A stretch of DNA of 64,000 nt. Origin: an uncultured bacterium (lineage in GTDB: Bacteria; Cyanobacteriota; Vampirovibrionia; Gastranaerophilales; Gastranaerophilaceae). This document shows positions 52,550 through 59,784 of the stretch, piece after piece (within the stretch, counting starts at the first letter, position 1; each line of letters begins with the position of its first letter). Under the pieces are notes generated by a model. It searched no databases. It was not told the origin of the DNA and saw only the letters and a list, made by a program, of their open reading frames with translations. Made by a program: the position numbers and the translations under genes. The stretch spans positions 1 to 64,000 of the forward strand of contig CASFGO010000030.1 in the NCBI GenBank assembly GCA_949294335.1, given 5' to 3'.

Positions 52550-53900
52550 AGAATTAATACTAGAAACTATTAATATGATTAAGTTACATAATCTGGATAT
52601 CAGAACTGTAACTATGGCAATTTCTTTAAGAGATTGTATGGATAGGGATATCAATAAAGTTTGTGATCGTATAAGAGAAAAAATTATGCGACACGCTAAA
52701 GATTTAATCAAATATGCAAATGAGATTGAAAATGATTACTCTATTCCGATTGTTAATAAAAGAATTGCAGTAACTCCTATTTCTATTATTGGAGAATCTT
52801 GTGATAGTTATGATTATGTAAAAATAGCTAAAACTTTAGACGATGTTGCAAATACAATTGGAGTTGATTTTATTGGTGGATATTCTGCTCTTGTTGAAAA
52901 AGGATGGACAAGAGGTGATTTAGCACTTATTGAATCCATTCCTGAAGCGCTTGCTCAAACAAGCAAACTTTGTTCATCTGTTAATGTTGCATCATCAAAA
53001 GCAGGTATTAATATGGATGCAGTTCTTAAAGTTTCTGAAATTATTAAAGAAGCTGCATTATTAACAAAAGATTCTGATGGGATTGGCGCTGCTAAATTCG
53101 TTGCATTCTGCAACTCTGTAAACGATAATCCATTTATGGCAGGTGCTTTCTGCGGTTATACAGAACCTGAATGTGCTTTAAATGTTGGGGTTTCAGGACC
53201 CGGAGTTGTAAGAGCTGCAATTGAAAGCTTGCCTAAAGATGCTAATTTTTCTGTATTAGCAAATACTATTAAACAAACTGCATACAAAATTACTTCTACA
53301 GGAGAACTTGTTGGACGTCAATTAGCAAAAAAATTGAATGTACCTTTTGGGGTTATTGATTTATCTTTAGCACCAACTCCTGCACCGGGTGATAGTGTTG
53401 CAGGTATTTTCCAAGCAATGGGGCTTGAACATGCCGGAGCGCACGGAACTACAGCTGCACTTGCGATGTTAAACGATGCTGTTAAAAAAGGTGGCATTAT
53501 GGCAAGCTCTTATGTTGGAGGGCTGTCAGGGGCATTTATTCCTGTATCAGAAGATGCTGGCATGATTGAAGCTGCAACAAAAGGAGTGCTAACTTTTGAC
53601 AAGCTTGAAGCAATGACATCAGTTTGTTCTGTTGGACTTGATATGATTGCAATCCCTGGAGATACACCTTCTACTACAATTGCAGGTATTATTGCTGATG
53701 AAATGGCTATTGGTATGATTAACAAGAAAACAACTGCTGTTCGTGTTATCCCTGCTGTTGGAAAAACTGTTGGAGATTCTGTTGTATACGGTGGACTTTT
53801 AGGTGAAGCACCTATTATGAAAGTAAATTATTTATCTTCTGCTGATTTTGTAAACAGAGCCGGAAGAATCCCTGCACCGTTACACAGCTTAAACAACTAG
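52533..53900 (+). CDS. UPF0210 (DUF711) family protein
   Basis: This product of about 455 residues matches UPF0210: [31 protein letters not shown] near the start, [45 protein letters not shown] and [40 protein letters not shown]. The family is widespread in anaerobes and of unknown function, with a fold related to pyruvate-formate-lyase-like barrels. In many genomes it follows a small ACT-domain gene; that partner is absent here. I use the ATG at 52533, overlapping the previous gene by 17 bases. Confidence 0.9.
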   Translation: MKTFDKELILETINMIKLHNLDIRTVTMAISLRDCMDRDINKVCDRIREKIMRHAKDLIKYANEIENDYSIPIVNKRIAVTPISIIGESCDSYDYVKIAKTLDDVANTIGVDFIGGYSALVEKGWTRGDLALIESIPEALAQTSKLCSSVNVASSKAGINMDAVLKVSEIIKEAALLTKDSDGIGAAKFVAFCNSVNDNPFMAGAFCGYTEPECALNVGVSGPGVVRAAIESLPKDANFSVLANTIKQTAYKITSTGELVGRQLAKKLNVPFGVIDLSLAPTPAPGDSVAGIFQAMGLEHAGAHGTTAALAMLNDAVKKGGIMASSYVGGLSGAFIPVSEDAGMIEAATKGVLTFDKLEAMTSVCSVGLDMIAIPGDTPSTTIAGIIADEMAIGMINKKTTAVRVIPAVGKTVGDSVVYGGLLGEAPIMKVNYLSSADFVNRAGRIPAPLHSLNN

Positions 53901-54050
53901 GGGGTAAATATAGGGGGGGGTAAATGAAATTATATTTAATTCTGCTTACACAACTAAAGTAAAGAGGGTATAGAGGTAAATGAAGGGGCTAAATTTCAGC
54001 CTACCAGTTGAATTAAATTGTTGTTTCTTCTTACTAATCAAGGATTAAAA
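53900..54050. repeat. Intergenic stretch with repeated GGGTAAAT motifs
   Basis: GGGGGTAAATA (53900-53910), a longer G-run with TAAAT (53913-53925) and GAGGTAAATGAAGGGG (about 53968-53983) follow each other. The complementary form TATTTACCCC is seen at 16066, 48831, 50786 and 50811. The meaning is unknown. The spmA ribosome site AAGGA lies at the right end. Confidence 0.4.
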
Positions 54051-54647
54051 ATGAATTATATTTTTTACTTTTTAATAGTTATATCAATAATCGCAGGAGC
54101 CGTTAACGGGAAACTTCCTGATGTTGTTAATTCAATTCTTACAGGTGCTGAATTATCTGTTAAAGTTGCTTTTTCTCTTATTGGGATTATGGCATTTTGG
54201 CTTGGCATGATGAGAATTGCAGAAAAAGCAGGACTCATTAATATTATTGCTAAATGTATTAAACCTATTACTAAATGGTTATTCAAAGATATTCCACAAG
54301 ATTCACACGCTTTAGGAAATGTTGCATTAAGTTTTTCTGCAAACGCTCTAGGGCTTGCAAATGCAGCAACTCCTATTGGGTTAAAAGTTATGGAAGAATT
54401 ACAACAAGAAAACAAAAACAAAGAATCAGCATCTGATGCGATGTGTATGTTTCTTGGAATGTGTACTGCAGGTTTTCAATTAGTACCTGCAACTGTTATT
54501 GCAATCCTTGTTGGAGCAGGAGCAAAAAATCCGACAGAAATTATTGCACCAACAATGATAGTTACATCTATTGCATTTATTTCTGCAATCATAGTTGCAA
54601 AAATATTTAGCAAAATCTGGAAAAAACAGGAGGTCATAAATGATTAA
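54051..54647 (+). CDS. spmA: SpmA-like nucleoside-recognition (gate) membrane protein
   Basis: This product of about 198 residues is hydrophobic with around five membrane helices and the gate-domain signature NGKLPDVVNSILTGAELSVKVAFSLIGIMAFWLGMMRIAEKAGLI, then ALGNVALSFSANALGLANAATPIGLKVMEELQ. It fits SpmA. In Bacillus SpmA/SpmB help spore core dehydration, but homologues are common in non-spore formers, where their substrate is unknown. The ATG at 54051 has AAGGATTAAAA upstream; a TTG at 54018 is less likely. It overlaps spmB by eight bases. Confidence 0.87.
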   Translation: MNYIFYFLIVISIIAGAVNGKLPDVVNSILTGAELSVKVAFSLIGIMAFWLGMMRIAEKAGLINIIAKCIKPITKWLFKDIPQDSHALGNVALSFSANALGLANAATPIGLKVMEELQQENKNKESASDAMCMFLGMCTAGFQLVPATVIAILVGAGAKNPTEIIAPTMIVTSIAFISAIIVAKIFSKIWKKQEVIND

Positions 54648-55176
54648 TCTAATTTCATTATGGGCTATTCCTGCAATACTTTTTATAATTTTAACGTTAG
54701 GACTTGTTAAAAAAATTCCTATCTATGAAGAATTTACAGAAGGAGCAAAAGACGGGTTCAAAGTCGCTGTAAATATTATCCCATATCTTGTTGCAATTAT
54801 AGTTGGGGTATCAATGCTTAGAGCATCAGGCGTGATAGATTCATTAGGGCATCTTCTTGCACCATTGTTAGAAAAATTTATGATACCTGTTGAAACTCTA
54901 CCTGTAATGATTGTCCGTTCATTATCAGGAGCAGCAACTTTAGGATTATTCTCCGACATAGCACATCATTTCGGCCCTGACAGTTATGCTGCGAAACTAA
55001 CCGCAGTTATTGTAGGCAGTTCCGAAACGACGTTCTATGTTCTTGCTGTTTATTTTGGATCTGTAGGTATAAAGAAGGTTAGATATGCAATGTTAACAGG
55101 GATTATTGCTGATTTTATAGGAATTGTTGCAGCAATAATGGTTTGTTCATATTTTTTTCATCCCAGCATTGGGTAA
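54640..55176 (+). CDS. spmB: SpmB-like membrane protein
   Basis: This 178-residue partner of SpmA has IPIYEEFTEGAKDGFKVAVNIIPYLVAIIVGVSMLRASGVID, then PVMIVRSLSGAATLGLFSDIAHHFGPDSYAAKLTAVIVGSSETTFYVLAVYFGSVGIKK, the typical SpmB gate domain. The ribosome site CAGGAGGTCAT lies inside spmA. The 3' end overlaps the convergent zinc-ribbon gene by about 60 bases. Confidence 0.88.
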   Translation: MINLISLWAIPAILFIILTLGLVKKIPIYEEFTEGAKDGFKVAVNIIPYLVAIIVGVSMLRASGVIDSLGHLLAPLLEKFMIPVETLPVMIVRSLSGAATLGLFSDIAHHFGPDSYAAKLTAVIVGSSETTFYVLAVYFGSVGIKKVRYAMLTGIIADFIGIVAAIMVCSYFFHPSIG

Positions 55177-55489
55177 ATTCTCTTACATTTGAGTTATCAA
55201 CTACTTTTTTAACCAATACTGCATAATTTATATCAACAAAATTTATTTTAGGTAATTTTTCGACAATATATTCATTACCTCCACAGTTATGACAGAAATT
55301 TGCCTCCGGCATAATTTCACCATTTTTTATGATAGCTTTTTCTTTTATACCACAGCATGCACATCTTACAATATACCATTCGTTTTCTATCAATTCTCCA
55401 CAATCAGGACAATAACTAAACTCTGCCTGAACAGATACATGCTCATGCTGGCATGTGTGACATCTTCTAAACAAATCCATTAAAAACAT
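55115..55489 (-). CDS. Zinc-ribbon protein of unknown function
   Basis: This product of about 124 residues carries four CxxC pairs: CHTCQ, CPDCG, CACCG and CHNCG, enough for two zinc ribbons. The last 40 residues lack cysteines. I use the ATG at 55489 because GAGG precedes it by five bases on the minus strand; a frame extension to 55540 has no ribosome site. Such proteins often bind RNA or partner proteins. Its 3' end runs into spmB on the opposite strand. Confidence 0.65.
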   Translation of the reverse strand: MFLMDLFRRCHTCQHEHVSVQAEFSYCPDCGELIENEWYIVRCACCGIKEKAIIKNGEIMPEANFCHNCGGNEYIVEKLPKINFVDINYAVLVKKVVDNSNVREFTQCWDEKNMNKPLLLQQFL

Positions 55490-55579
55490 ATACACCTCAA
55501 TTCTACATATTTGTTTTAATGATTGTTTTTGAAAAGTCAAAAATTAAAAAAGAAAGATTAACAATTTGTAATAAAAAAG

Positions 55580-55807
55580 CTAAAGCTTTAATTTTCTTCC
55601 AATAACACTAAATTTTTCTTTAGTTTTAATAATATATTCTTCTAACATTTCAAGAATACAAGACAATTCAACTTTATTATCAGCCCACCAATCATTGTTA
55701 TAAGAATGAAGAAAGAAAGTTATCCCATGTTTTATATTAAAAATCCTGCCCTCATGTTCTAAAAGCTCCAATTTCATATCTTCATCAATATAAGTTCTTG
55801 TTTCCAC
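55580..55807 (-). CDS. Small hypothetical protein divergent from a helix-turn-helix gene
   Basis: This 75-residue product from a GTG at 55807 has AAGGAG 7 bases upstream. A longer frame to 55834 would start inside an operator-like palindrome. It reads as beta-strands then helix: HEGRIFNIKHGITFFLHSYNNDWWADNKVELSCILEMLEEYIIKTKEKF. The family is not recognised. It is divergent to the small regulator at 55929 and shares two operator-like sites with it, an arrangement common in regulator-target or toxin-antitoxin pairs, although no toxin motif is seen. Confidence 0.6.
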   Translation of the reverse strand: METRTYIDEDMKLELLEHEGRIFNIKHGITFFLHSYNNDWWADNKVELSCILEMLEEYIIKTKEKFSVIGRKLKL

Positions 55808-55825
55808 TTTTATACTCCTTAATAT

Positions 55826-55901
55826 AATTAGCAAATATATGCTAATTATAGAATATATTCGCTATAATTGTCAATATAAAATTAGCATATTTCTACTAAT
55901 A
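55826..55901. promoter_or_regulatory. Twin operator-like palindromes between divergent small genes
   Basis: AATTAGCA (55826-55833) and TGCTAATT (55840-55847) are perfect arms around AATATA. A second imperfect copy has AATTAGCA at 55880-55887 and TACTAATA at 55894-55901. Both surround minus- and plus-strand TATAAT boxes. The product of the helix-turn-helix gene at 55929 is the natural candidate to bind them. Confidence 0.6.
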
Positions 55902-55914
55902 ATAGAAAATATAG

Positions 55915-55920
55915 TATAAT
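55915..55920 (+). promoter_or_regulatory. -10 box of a leaderless-looking gene
   Basis: TATAAT ends eight bases before the ATG at 55929 with no ribosome site between them, so transcription likely starts at or next to the start codon. Confidence 0.5.
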
Positions 55921-55928
55921 TTTTGATA

Positions 55929-56135
55929 ATGGATACTATTAATGAAGTAAAAATGTTAGCTGCTAAAAAAGGGATTACAATGACAAGTATTGCCAAATAT
56001 TTGTCAGAAAAAAGTGGCAAAAAATATACAATAGATGGTTTATCAAAAAAATTGAGAGCTGATACCATCAGATACTCCGAAATGAAGCTAATAGCAGAGG
56101 CTTTAGACTACGAATTGATTTTCAAAGAGAAATAA
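55929..56135 (+). CDS. Small helix-turn-helix protein
   Basis: This product of about 68 residues is a compact helix-turn-helix: INEVKMLAAKKGITMTSIAKYLSEKSGKKYTIDGLSKKLRADTIRYSEMKLIAEALDYELIF. It is close in pattern to small XRE-like regulators of anaerobes, with a short insertion between the helices. The ATG at 55929 is used (a TTG at 55923 is in frame); there is no ribosome site. It probably represses the divergent gene at 55580-55807 and itself through the twin sites at 55826-55901. Confidence 0.75.
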   Translation: MDTINEVKMLAAKKGITMTSIAKYLSEKSGKKYTIDGLSKKLRADTIRYSEMKLIAEALDYELIFKEK

Positions 56136-56139
56136 ATAA

Positions 56140-56168
56140 TTGTAAATATATTAAAATTATAGTAAGAT
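56140..56168 (+). promoter_or_regulatory. Promoter of small-peptide locus 1
   Basis: TTGTAA (56140-56145) and TAAGAT (56163-56168) are 17 bases apart. The transcript should begin at about 56175, the A of AGGGTA. Confidence 0.6.
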
Positions 56169-56181
56169 AATTTTAGGGTAG

Positions 56182-56242
56182 TACCTTATTACCTCCGTCT
56201 GTACACGCTTTTTACTAAGAAAACGGCAGAGAAAGGAGGTGA
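56182..56242 (+). promoter_or_regulatory. Leader hiding the ribosome site of peptide 1
   Basis: TTACCTCC (about 56189-56196) is complementary to GGAGGTGA at 56235-56242, and CGTCTG behind it can pair with the CAGAG before the ribosome site. The very strong Shine-Dalgarno AAAGGAGGT would therefore lie in a stem in the full-length RNA. Such sequestering is usual in type I toxin mRNAs. Confidence 0.6.
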
Positions 56243-56247
56243 TAAAC

Positions 56248-56346
56248 ATGAAGTTAAGTTTTATACCACTTGTCAATTTTCTAATTGATAAGTATAAAAC
56301 AAAAGCTCCAGTAGTTGAGATACTGGAACTTTTAATTAAAACATAA
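56248..56346 (+). CDS. 32-residue peptide, candidate type I toxin (locus 1)
   Basis: The ATG at 56248 follows AAAGGAGGTGATAAAC, the strongest ribosome site in the window. The peptide begins MKLSFIPLVNFLIDKYKTK and ends APVVEILELLIKT; it is amphipathic with two hydrophobic stretches. I know no homologue. The RNA context makes it a candidate toxin: the leader can hide the ribosome site, a 3' hairpin follows, an antisense promoter lies just beyond, and an antisense terminator sits within the coding sequence. A second locus at 59710 shares this layout with a different peptide. Confidence 0.65.
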   Translation: MKLSFIPLVNFLIDKYKTKAPVVEILELLIKT

Positions 56347-56405
56347 CTTTTAGGGTACTAAGTCAAGCTCTAACGAAGTTGCATTTCTTTAGGGCTTGCC
56401 CCTAT
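56297..56405 (-). ncRNA. Predicted antisense RNA to peptide 1 (candidate antitoxin)
   Basis: On the minus strand, TTGATT (56434-56439) and TATAAT (56412-56417) are 16 bases apart and give a start near 56405. The RNA would cover the peptide's 3' hairpin and the second half of its coding region. It would then stop at an intrinsic terminator whose arms are TCCAGTA/TACTGGA (56307-56313, 56321-56327), extended by AAAAG/CTTTT and followed on the minus strand by a T-run. Length is about 110 nt. Confidence 0.6.
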
Positions 56406-56410
56406 GTTTT
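56351..56410 (+). terminator. 3' hairpin of peptide-1 mRNA
   Basis: CAAGCTCTAA then GAAG (about 56364-56378) pairs with CTTTAG then GGCTTG (about 56387-56398). The outer TAGGG (56351-56355) can close on CCCTA (56400-56404), and T residues follow. The same outer and inner pattern recurs downstream of peptide 2. Confidence 0.65.
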
Positions 56411-56524
56411 TATTATAATTCATTTATACAAGAAATCAATAGGAATAATTATCTTATAGGTTGAATTTAAGCTTTAAGTATAGTACCGTATAATAAGTAG
56501 AAAATAGTTATGAGGGAAGTCTGA

Positions 56525-57097
56525 ATGTCTGTTAGAAAAATTGTTCAATACGGTACTCCATCTCTTAGAGAACCATCAAAAGAAGTTCATAAAGTATCAT
56601 CTAAAATCAAAACTCTTATTAAAGATATGCTTGATACAATGTATGTTAATAATGGTGTTGGACTTGCGGCTCCTCAAGTTGGAGAGAATTTAAGAATTTT
56701 CGTTATTGATGTTTCAACAAACGATGAACCTCTTAATCCTATCGTATTCATTAACCCTAAAATAATAAAAAAATCAGGATTAATGAAAGGTGATGAAGGT
56801 TGTTTAAGTTTCCCTCAAGCATATACTGAAGTTTGGAGATACAAAAAAGTTACTGTTAAAGCGCAAGATAAAAACGGACGTCCTTTTATTCTTGAAGCAG
56901 ACGGAAATCTTCTTGCAAAAGCTATTCAACACGAATTTGACCATTTAGACGGCATTTTATTTGTTGATCACGCAACTAACAGATTTGCTGCAGATGAAGA
57001 ACTTGCAAAACATAATCTTCCTCCTATTGAAGTGGATAAGATGATTGAAATTCCTGAAGGATTAGAAGAAGAAGCTGAAACTGAGGATAAAGAATAG
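56525..57097 (+). CDS. def: Peptide deformylase
   Basis: This 190-residue enzyme has all three deformylase motifs: GVGLAAPQVG, EGCLSFP with the metal-binding Cys, and QHEFDHLDG with HExxH-type histidines. It removes the formyl group from new proteins. The C-terminal tail (EIPEGLEEEAETEDKE) is an acidic extension. It is immediately followed by fmt at the next base, so formylation and deformylation genes form one operon, as in many bacteria. The ribosome site is GAGGGAAG. Confidence 0.97.
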   Translation: MSVRKIVQYGTPSLREPSKEVHKVSSKIKTLIKDMLDTMYVNNGVGLAAPQVGENLRIFVIDVSTNDEPLNPIVFINPKIIKKSGLMKGDEGCLSFPQAYTEVWRYKKVTVKAQDKNGRPFILEADGNLLAKAIQHEFDHLDGILFVDHATNRFAADEELAKHNLPPIEVDKMIEIPEGLEEEAETEDKE

Positions 57098-58045
57098 ATG
57101 ATTAATATTGTTTTTTTCGGAACTCCTGATATTGGGCTTAAGTCTTTAGATTATTTATTCAAATCAGATAAAATTAATGTTCAAGCTGTTGTTACACAGC
57201 CTGATAAACCTTCTGGAAGAGGGCATAAAATTACTATGTCACCTATCAAAAGATATGCACTAGAAAATGATATTCCTGTTTTTCAACCTAAATCTATTAG
57301 AAAAGAACCGGAAATTATGGATGCTTTAAGAAAATTAGAGCCTGATTTCTTTGTAACTTTTGCATTCGGACAGATTTTATCACAAGAAGTTTTGGATATT
57401 CCGAAATATGAAACAATAAATCTACACGCATCACTTTTACCTAAATACAGAGGTGCTAACCCTATCCAAAGAGTAATCATTGACGGAGAAAAAGAAACAG
57501 GTATTTGTACAATGATTACTGAATTAGGACTTGATTGTGGTGATGTTTGCATCAAAAAACCTATTCCAATTCCTGATAATATGACTTGCGAAGATTTATA
57601 TAATCAAATTTCAGAAGATTCACCTGAATTGATAGAGGAAACATTGATAGGAATTGTTGAAAATTCACTTTGCCCAACTCCTCAATGTGAAGATGGAGTT
57701 TGTATGGCAAACAAATTGAACAAAGAAGAATGTAAGATTGATTGGAGTAAATCTGCAAAAGATATTCATAACTTAGTTCGTGGGGTTTATCGTTGCCCTT
57801 CTGCATTTTTCTCTTTAAATAATAAATTAGTAAAAGTTTTAACAACAGAAGTTGTAGAACCTAGACAAGAAGCTTCATTCTATGCAGATTTTATACCTGG
57901 AACAGTTGTTGGGAAACTTAAAGACGGAATCGAAGTTTTAACAGGTGATGGAATAATAAAACTAATCACAGTTAAGCCTGAAGGTAAAGGTGAAATGAGA
58001 GCTGTTGACTGGTTCCATGGAGTTCAAGGAGTTAAAAATTTATGA
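57098..58045 (+). CDS. fmt: Methionyl-tRNA formyltransferase
   Basis: This 315-residue enzyme has INIVFFGTPDIGLKSLDYLF at the start, VTQPDKPSGRGHKI, INLHASLLPKYRGANPIQRVIIDGE with the catalytic Asn-His, and GLDCGDVC in the transferase domain. The C-terminal oligonucleotide-binding-like domain ends GEMRAVDWFHGVQG. It formylates initiator Met-tRNA using formyl-tetrahydrofolate. It is in an operon with def before and aroH after (4-base overlap). Confidence 0.96.
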   Translation: MINIVFFGTPDIGLKSLDYLFKSDKINVQAVVTQPDKPSGRGHKITMSPIKRYALENDIPVFQPKSIRKEPEIMDALRKLEPDFFVTFAFGQILSQEVLDIPKYETINLHASLLPKYRGANPIQRVIIDGEKETGICTMITELGLDCGDVCIKKPIPIPDNMTCEDLYNQISEDSPELIEETLIGIVENSLCPTPQCEDGVCMANKLNKEECKIDWSKSAKDIHNLVRGVYRCPSAFFSLNNKLVKVLTTEVVEPRQEASFYADFIPGTVVGKLKDGIEVLTGDGIIKLITVKPEGKGEMRAVDWFHGVQGVKNL

Positions 58046-58392
58046 TTACAAAAGGAATAAGAGGTGCTATTACAGTTGAAAATAATACCAAAGAAGATAT
58101 TAAATCAGCAACTATTGAACTTTTGGAAAAATTAATCAAAGAAAACAACATAAAAAAAGAAAATATTTCTCATGCGATTTTCACATTAACAAGTGATTTG
58201 AATGCTGAATTCCCTGCAAAATTTGCTCGTTTAGATTTTGGTTGGGATAATATTGCAATGATGTGCTTCCACGAACTTGATGCTCCAAACTCTTTAGAAA
58301 AATGTTTAAGAGTTCTTGTTGTTGTAAATGTTGAAGATAATTTTGAACCTAAATTTGTTTACCTAAAAGGAGCTGAAAAGCTTAGAAAGTAA
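58042..58392 (+). CDS. aroH: Chorismate mutase, AroH type
   Basis: This 116-residue protein matches the trimeric AroH class found in cyanobacteria and some Firmicutes: KGIRGAITVENNTKEDIKSATIELLEKLI with the active-site Arg in GIRGA, then ISHAIFTLTSDLNAEFPAKFARLDFGWDNIAMMCFHELDAPNSLEKCLRVLVVVN with Arg and Glu in place. It converts chorismate to prephenate for Phe/Tyr synthesis. The class is a small hint for the cyanobacterial side branch. It overlaps fmt by four bases. Confidence 0.93.
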   Translation: MITKGIRGAITVENNTKEDIKSATIELLEKLIKENNIKKENISHAIFTLTSDLNAEFPAKFARLDFGWDNIAMMCFHELDAPNSLEKCLRVLVVVNVEDNFEPKFVYLKGAEKLRK

Positions 58393-58423
58393 GGTTGACA
58401 AATTATTTAATTCTTTTTAATTT

Positions 58424-59494
58424 TTAATTGTACATTTGAAGTATTTCGGTTGTTGTTTTACCTTCATAAAAACCTTGCAATACCTTTTCAGAAACTTCAC
58501 AATTAATATTAGCTTTATTATCTTTCGGCACAATCATTCCCATATCAACAACAACACCATTTATTAGGTTATTAGAATTATCATCTATATCATTATGAAT
58601 CAATCCTATTTTATCAAGCCATTTTTTTAATTTTAAACTTTGAGAATTAACTGTTCTTGGTTTGTCTATAAATTCTACTAATTGCCAAGTTCCTTCAGGT
58701 GGTTTGTATTGTCCTGTATTCTTGCCAAATATATTTGCCATGTATAATTTAGGGACATCAACTACACCTGCTTTATTAGCCTCATTTAATATTGCGACCT
58801 CTTCAATAATACCATTATTAAGCCCTAACCTTGTAGGTAATCTATTTGCATGTTTAAAACATATATTATGCCCTTTATCATCAGTTAATTTATAGGCATT
58901 ATTACTTCCACCTTGTCCAAGCCATGTAAATTTAAAAATTTTACCATTTATAGAAATTGTCCCTGATTTTTCCGGATAATTTTCAACAACAGCTGAATGT
59001 AACCTTGTAGGTAATTTATCAAGCTCACTTAATAATGTTGTTTCATCTATACCTTTAAACATTTCAGGAATTTCATTTTTTATTAAAGCTCTTCCTGTTA
59101 AATGTTTTGTATTATTTCCAATAGTTGCATATCTAATAGACAAATCATACAAATTTTTGGCATTATATTTCTTTTTTATTAAATTAAGATTTGGATTTTG
59201 GAATACTAAACCTTCACAATCTTTTACTGCATTCAATGTTTCTTTTATAATGTCTACATTTTTGAAAATATTTACTTTATTTTTAACACCTAATAAAATG
59301 GCAGTTGCTGCAGTTGCCGCGGTGGCCACAGTTGCAATCATAATTTTTTTTGTAGTATTTTGCTTTTTTGTTGTTAAGGATAAGGTATCTTTATTAGGTT
59401 CTGTATCAACCGCACTATGACTTTTTGTATTCCCTTTAAAATTACTGTTATATTTTTGTTTTGGAGAATAAAAATTAGTTGAAATTATTTCCAT
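58424..59494 (-). CDS. Kinase-like protein with N-terminal membrane helix
   Basis: This product of about 356 residues shows a protein-kinase-like pattern in its C-terminal part: FTWLGQGGSNNAYKLTDDKGHNICFKHA (Gly loop and Lys), EGTWQLVEFI (hinge), and GLIHNDIDDNSNNLINGVVVDMGMIV (HxD...N and a DxG). Before it is a membrane helix (KIMIATVATAATAATAILLGV, about residues 45-65). The ATG at 59494 has AAAGG upstream. The family is not clear. The N-terminus (SPKQKYNSNFKG) looks like a low-complexity tag. Kinase activity is inferred from motifs alone. Confidence 0.6.
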   Translation of the reverse strand: MEIISTNFYSPKQKYNSNFKGNTKSHSAVDTEPNKDTLSLTTKKQNTTKKIMIATVATAATAATAILLGVKNKVNIFKNVDIIKETLNAVKDCEGLVFQNPNLNLIKKKYNAKNLYDLSIRYATIGNNTKHLTGRALIKNEIPEMFKGIDETTLLSELDKLPTRLHSAVVENYPEKSGTISINGKIFKFTWLGQGGSNNAYKLTDDKGHNICFKHANRLPTRLGLNNGIIEEVAILNEANKAGVVDVPKLYMANIFGKNTGQYKPPEGTWQLVEFIDKPRTVNSQSLKLKKWLDKIGLIHNDIDDNSNNLINGVVVDMGMIVPKDNKANINCEVSEKVLQGFYEGKTTTEILQMYN

Positions 59495-59621
59495 AAATAA
59501 GCCTTTATAAATTTCACACACACATAATAAATAAGTAAAATACTCAAGAGAAATTTACTAATTATCAAAATATATTAAAAGATTTTTACAAATATATTGT
59601 ATAAATGAAAATAGTCTTAGG

Positions 59622-59650
59622 TTGACAAATACTGAAAAATCGTAAATAAT
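59622..59650 (+). promoter_or_regulatory. Antisense promoter of small-peptide locus 2
   Basis: A consensus TTGACA (59622-59627) and AATAAT (59645-59650) are 17 bases apart, aimed across the 3' end of the minus-strand peptide gene at 59710. The start would be about 59657, next to CAGGGTGAAGCC. Confidence 0.7.
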
Positions 59651-59656
59651 AAAAAT

Positions 59657-59770
59657 GCAGGGTGAAGCCTTGTAAGAAGTAGTTTTTCTTTAAAGGCTTT
59701 CTTCACACCCTACAACCAAATAATGATAATTCTTAAAACCGCTATAATTACCGTTATAGTGGTTTTTATC
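59657..59770 (+). ncRNA. Predicted antisense RNA to peptide 2 (candidate antitoxin)
   Basis: Transcription from the promoter at 59622 would copy the complement of the peptide's 3' hairpin and most of its coding sequence. It would stop at an intrinsic terminator inside that sequence: AAAACCGCTATAA (59736-59748) pairs with TTATAGTGGTTTT (59754-59766), followed by more T residues. The length is about 113 nt, the same as in locus 1. Confidence 0.65.
59659..59712 (-). terminator. 3' hairpin of peptide-2 mRNA
   Basis: Read on the minus strand, TAGGGTG (starting at the stop codon) closes on CACCCT, with AAAGCCTT and AAGAA inside pairing with TTCTT and AAGGCTT. This copies the outer AGGG/CCCT and inner AAGC/GCTT layout of the hairpin after peptide 1. 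Confidence 0.65.
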
Positions 59771-59784
59771 ACTTTTTGAATCAT
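59710..59784 (-). CDS. 24-residue hydrophobic peptide, candidate type I toxin (locus 2)
   Basis: The ATG (59782-59784) follows AAAGGAGGCAATCACT on the minus strand. The peptide starts MIQKVIKTTITVIIAVL and ends RIIIIWL: a short basic head and one membrane helix, as in known type I toxins such as Ibs, Ldr or TxpA-like peptides. Upstream, GCTTCC near 59838-59843 can pair with the GGAGGC of the ribosome site. The mRNA is expected to start close to AGGGTA (about 59854-59849), downstream of TAAAAT/TATAAT boxes at 59863-59878. The antisense RNA at 59657 overlaps it. Confidence 0.7.
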   Translation of the reverse strand: MIQKVIKTTITVIIAVLRIIIIWL

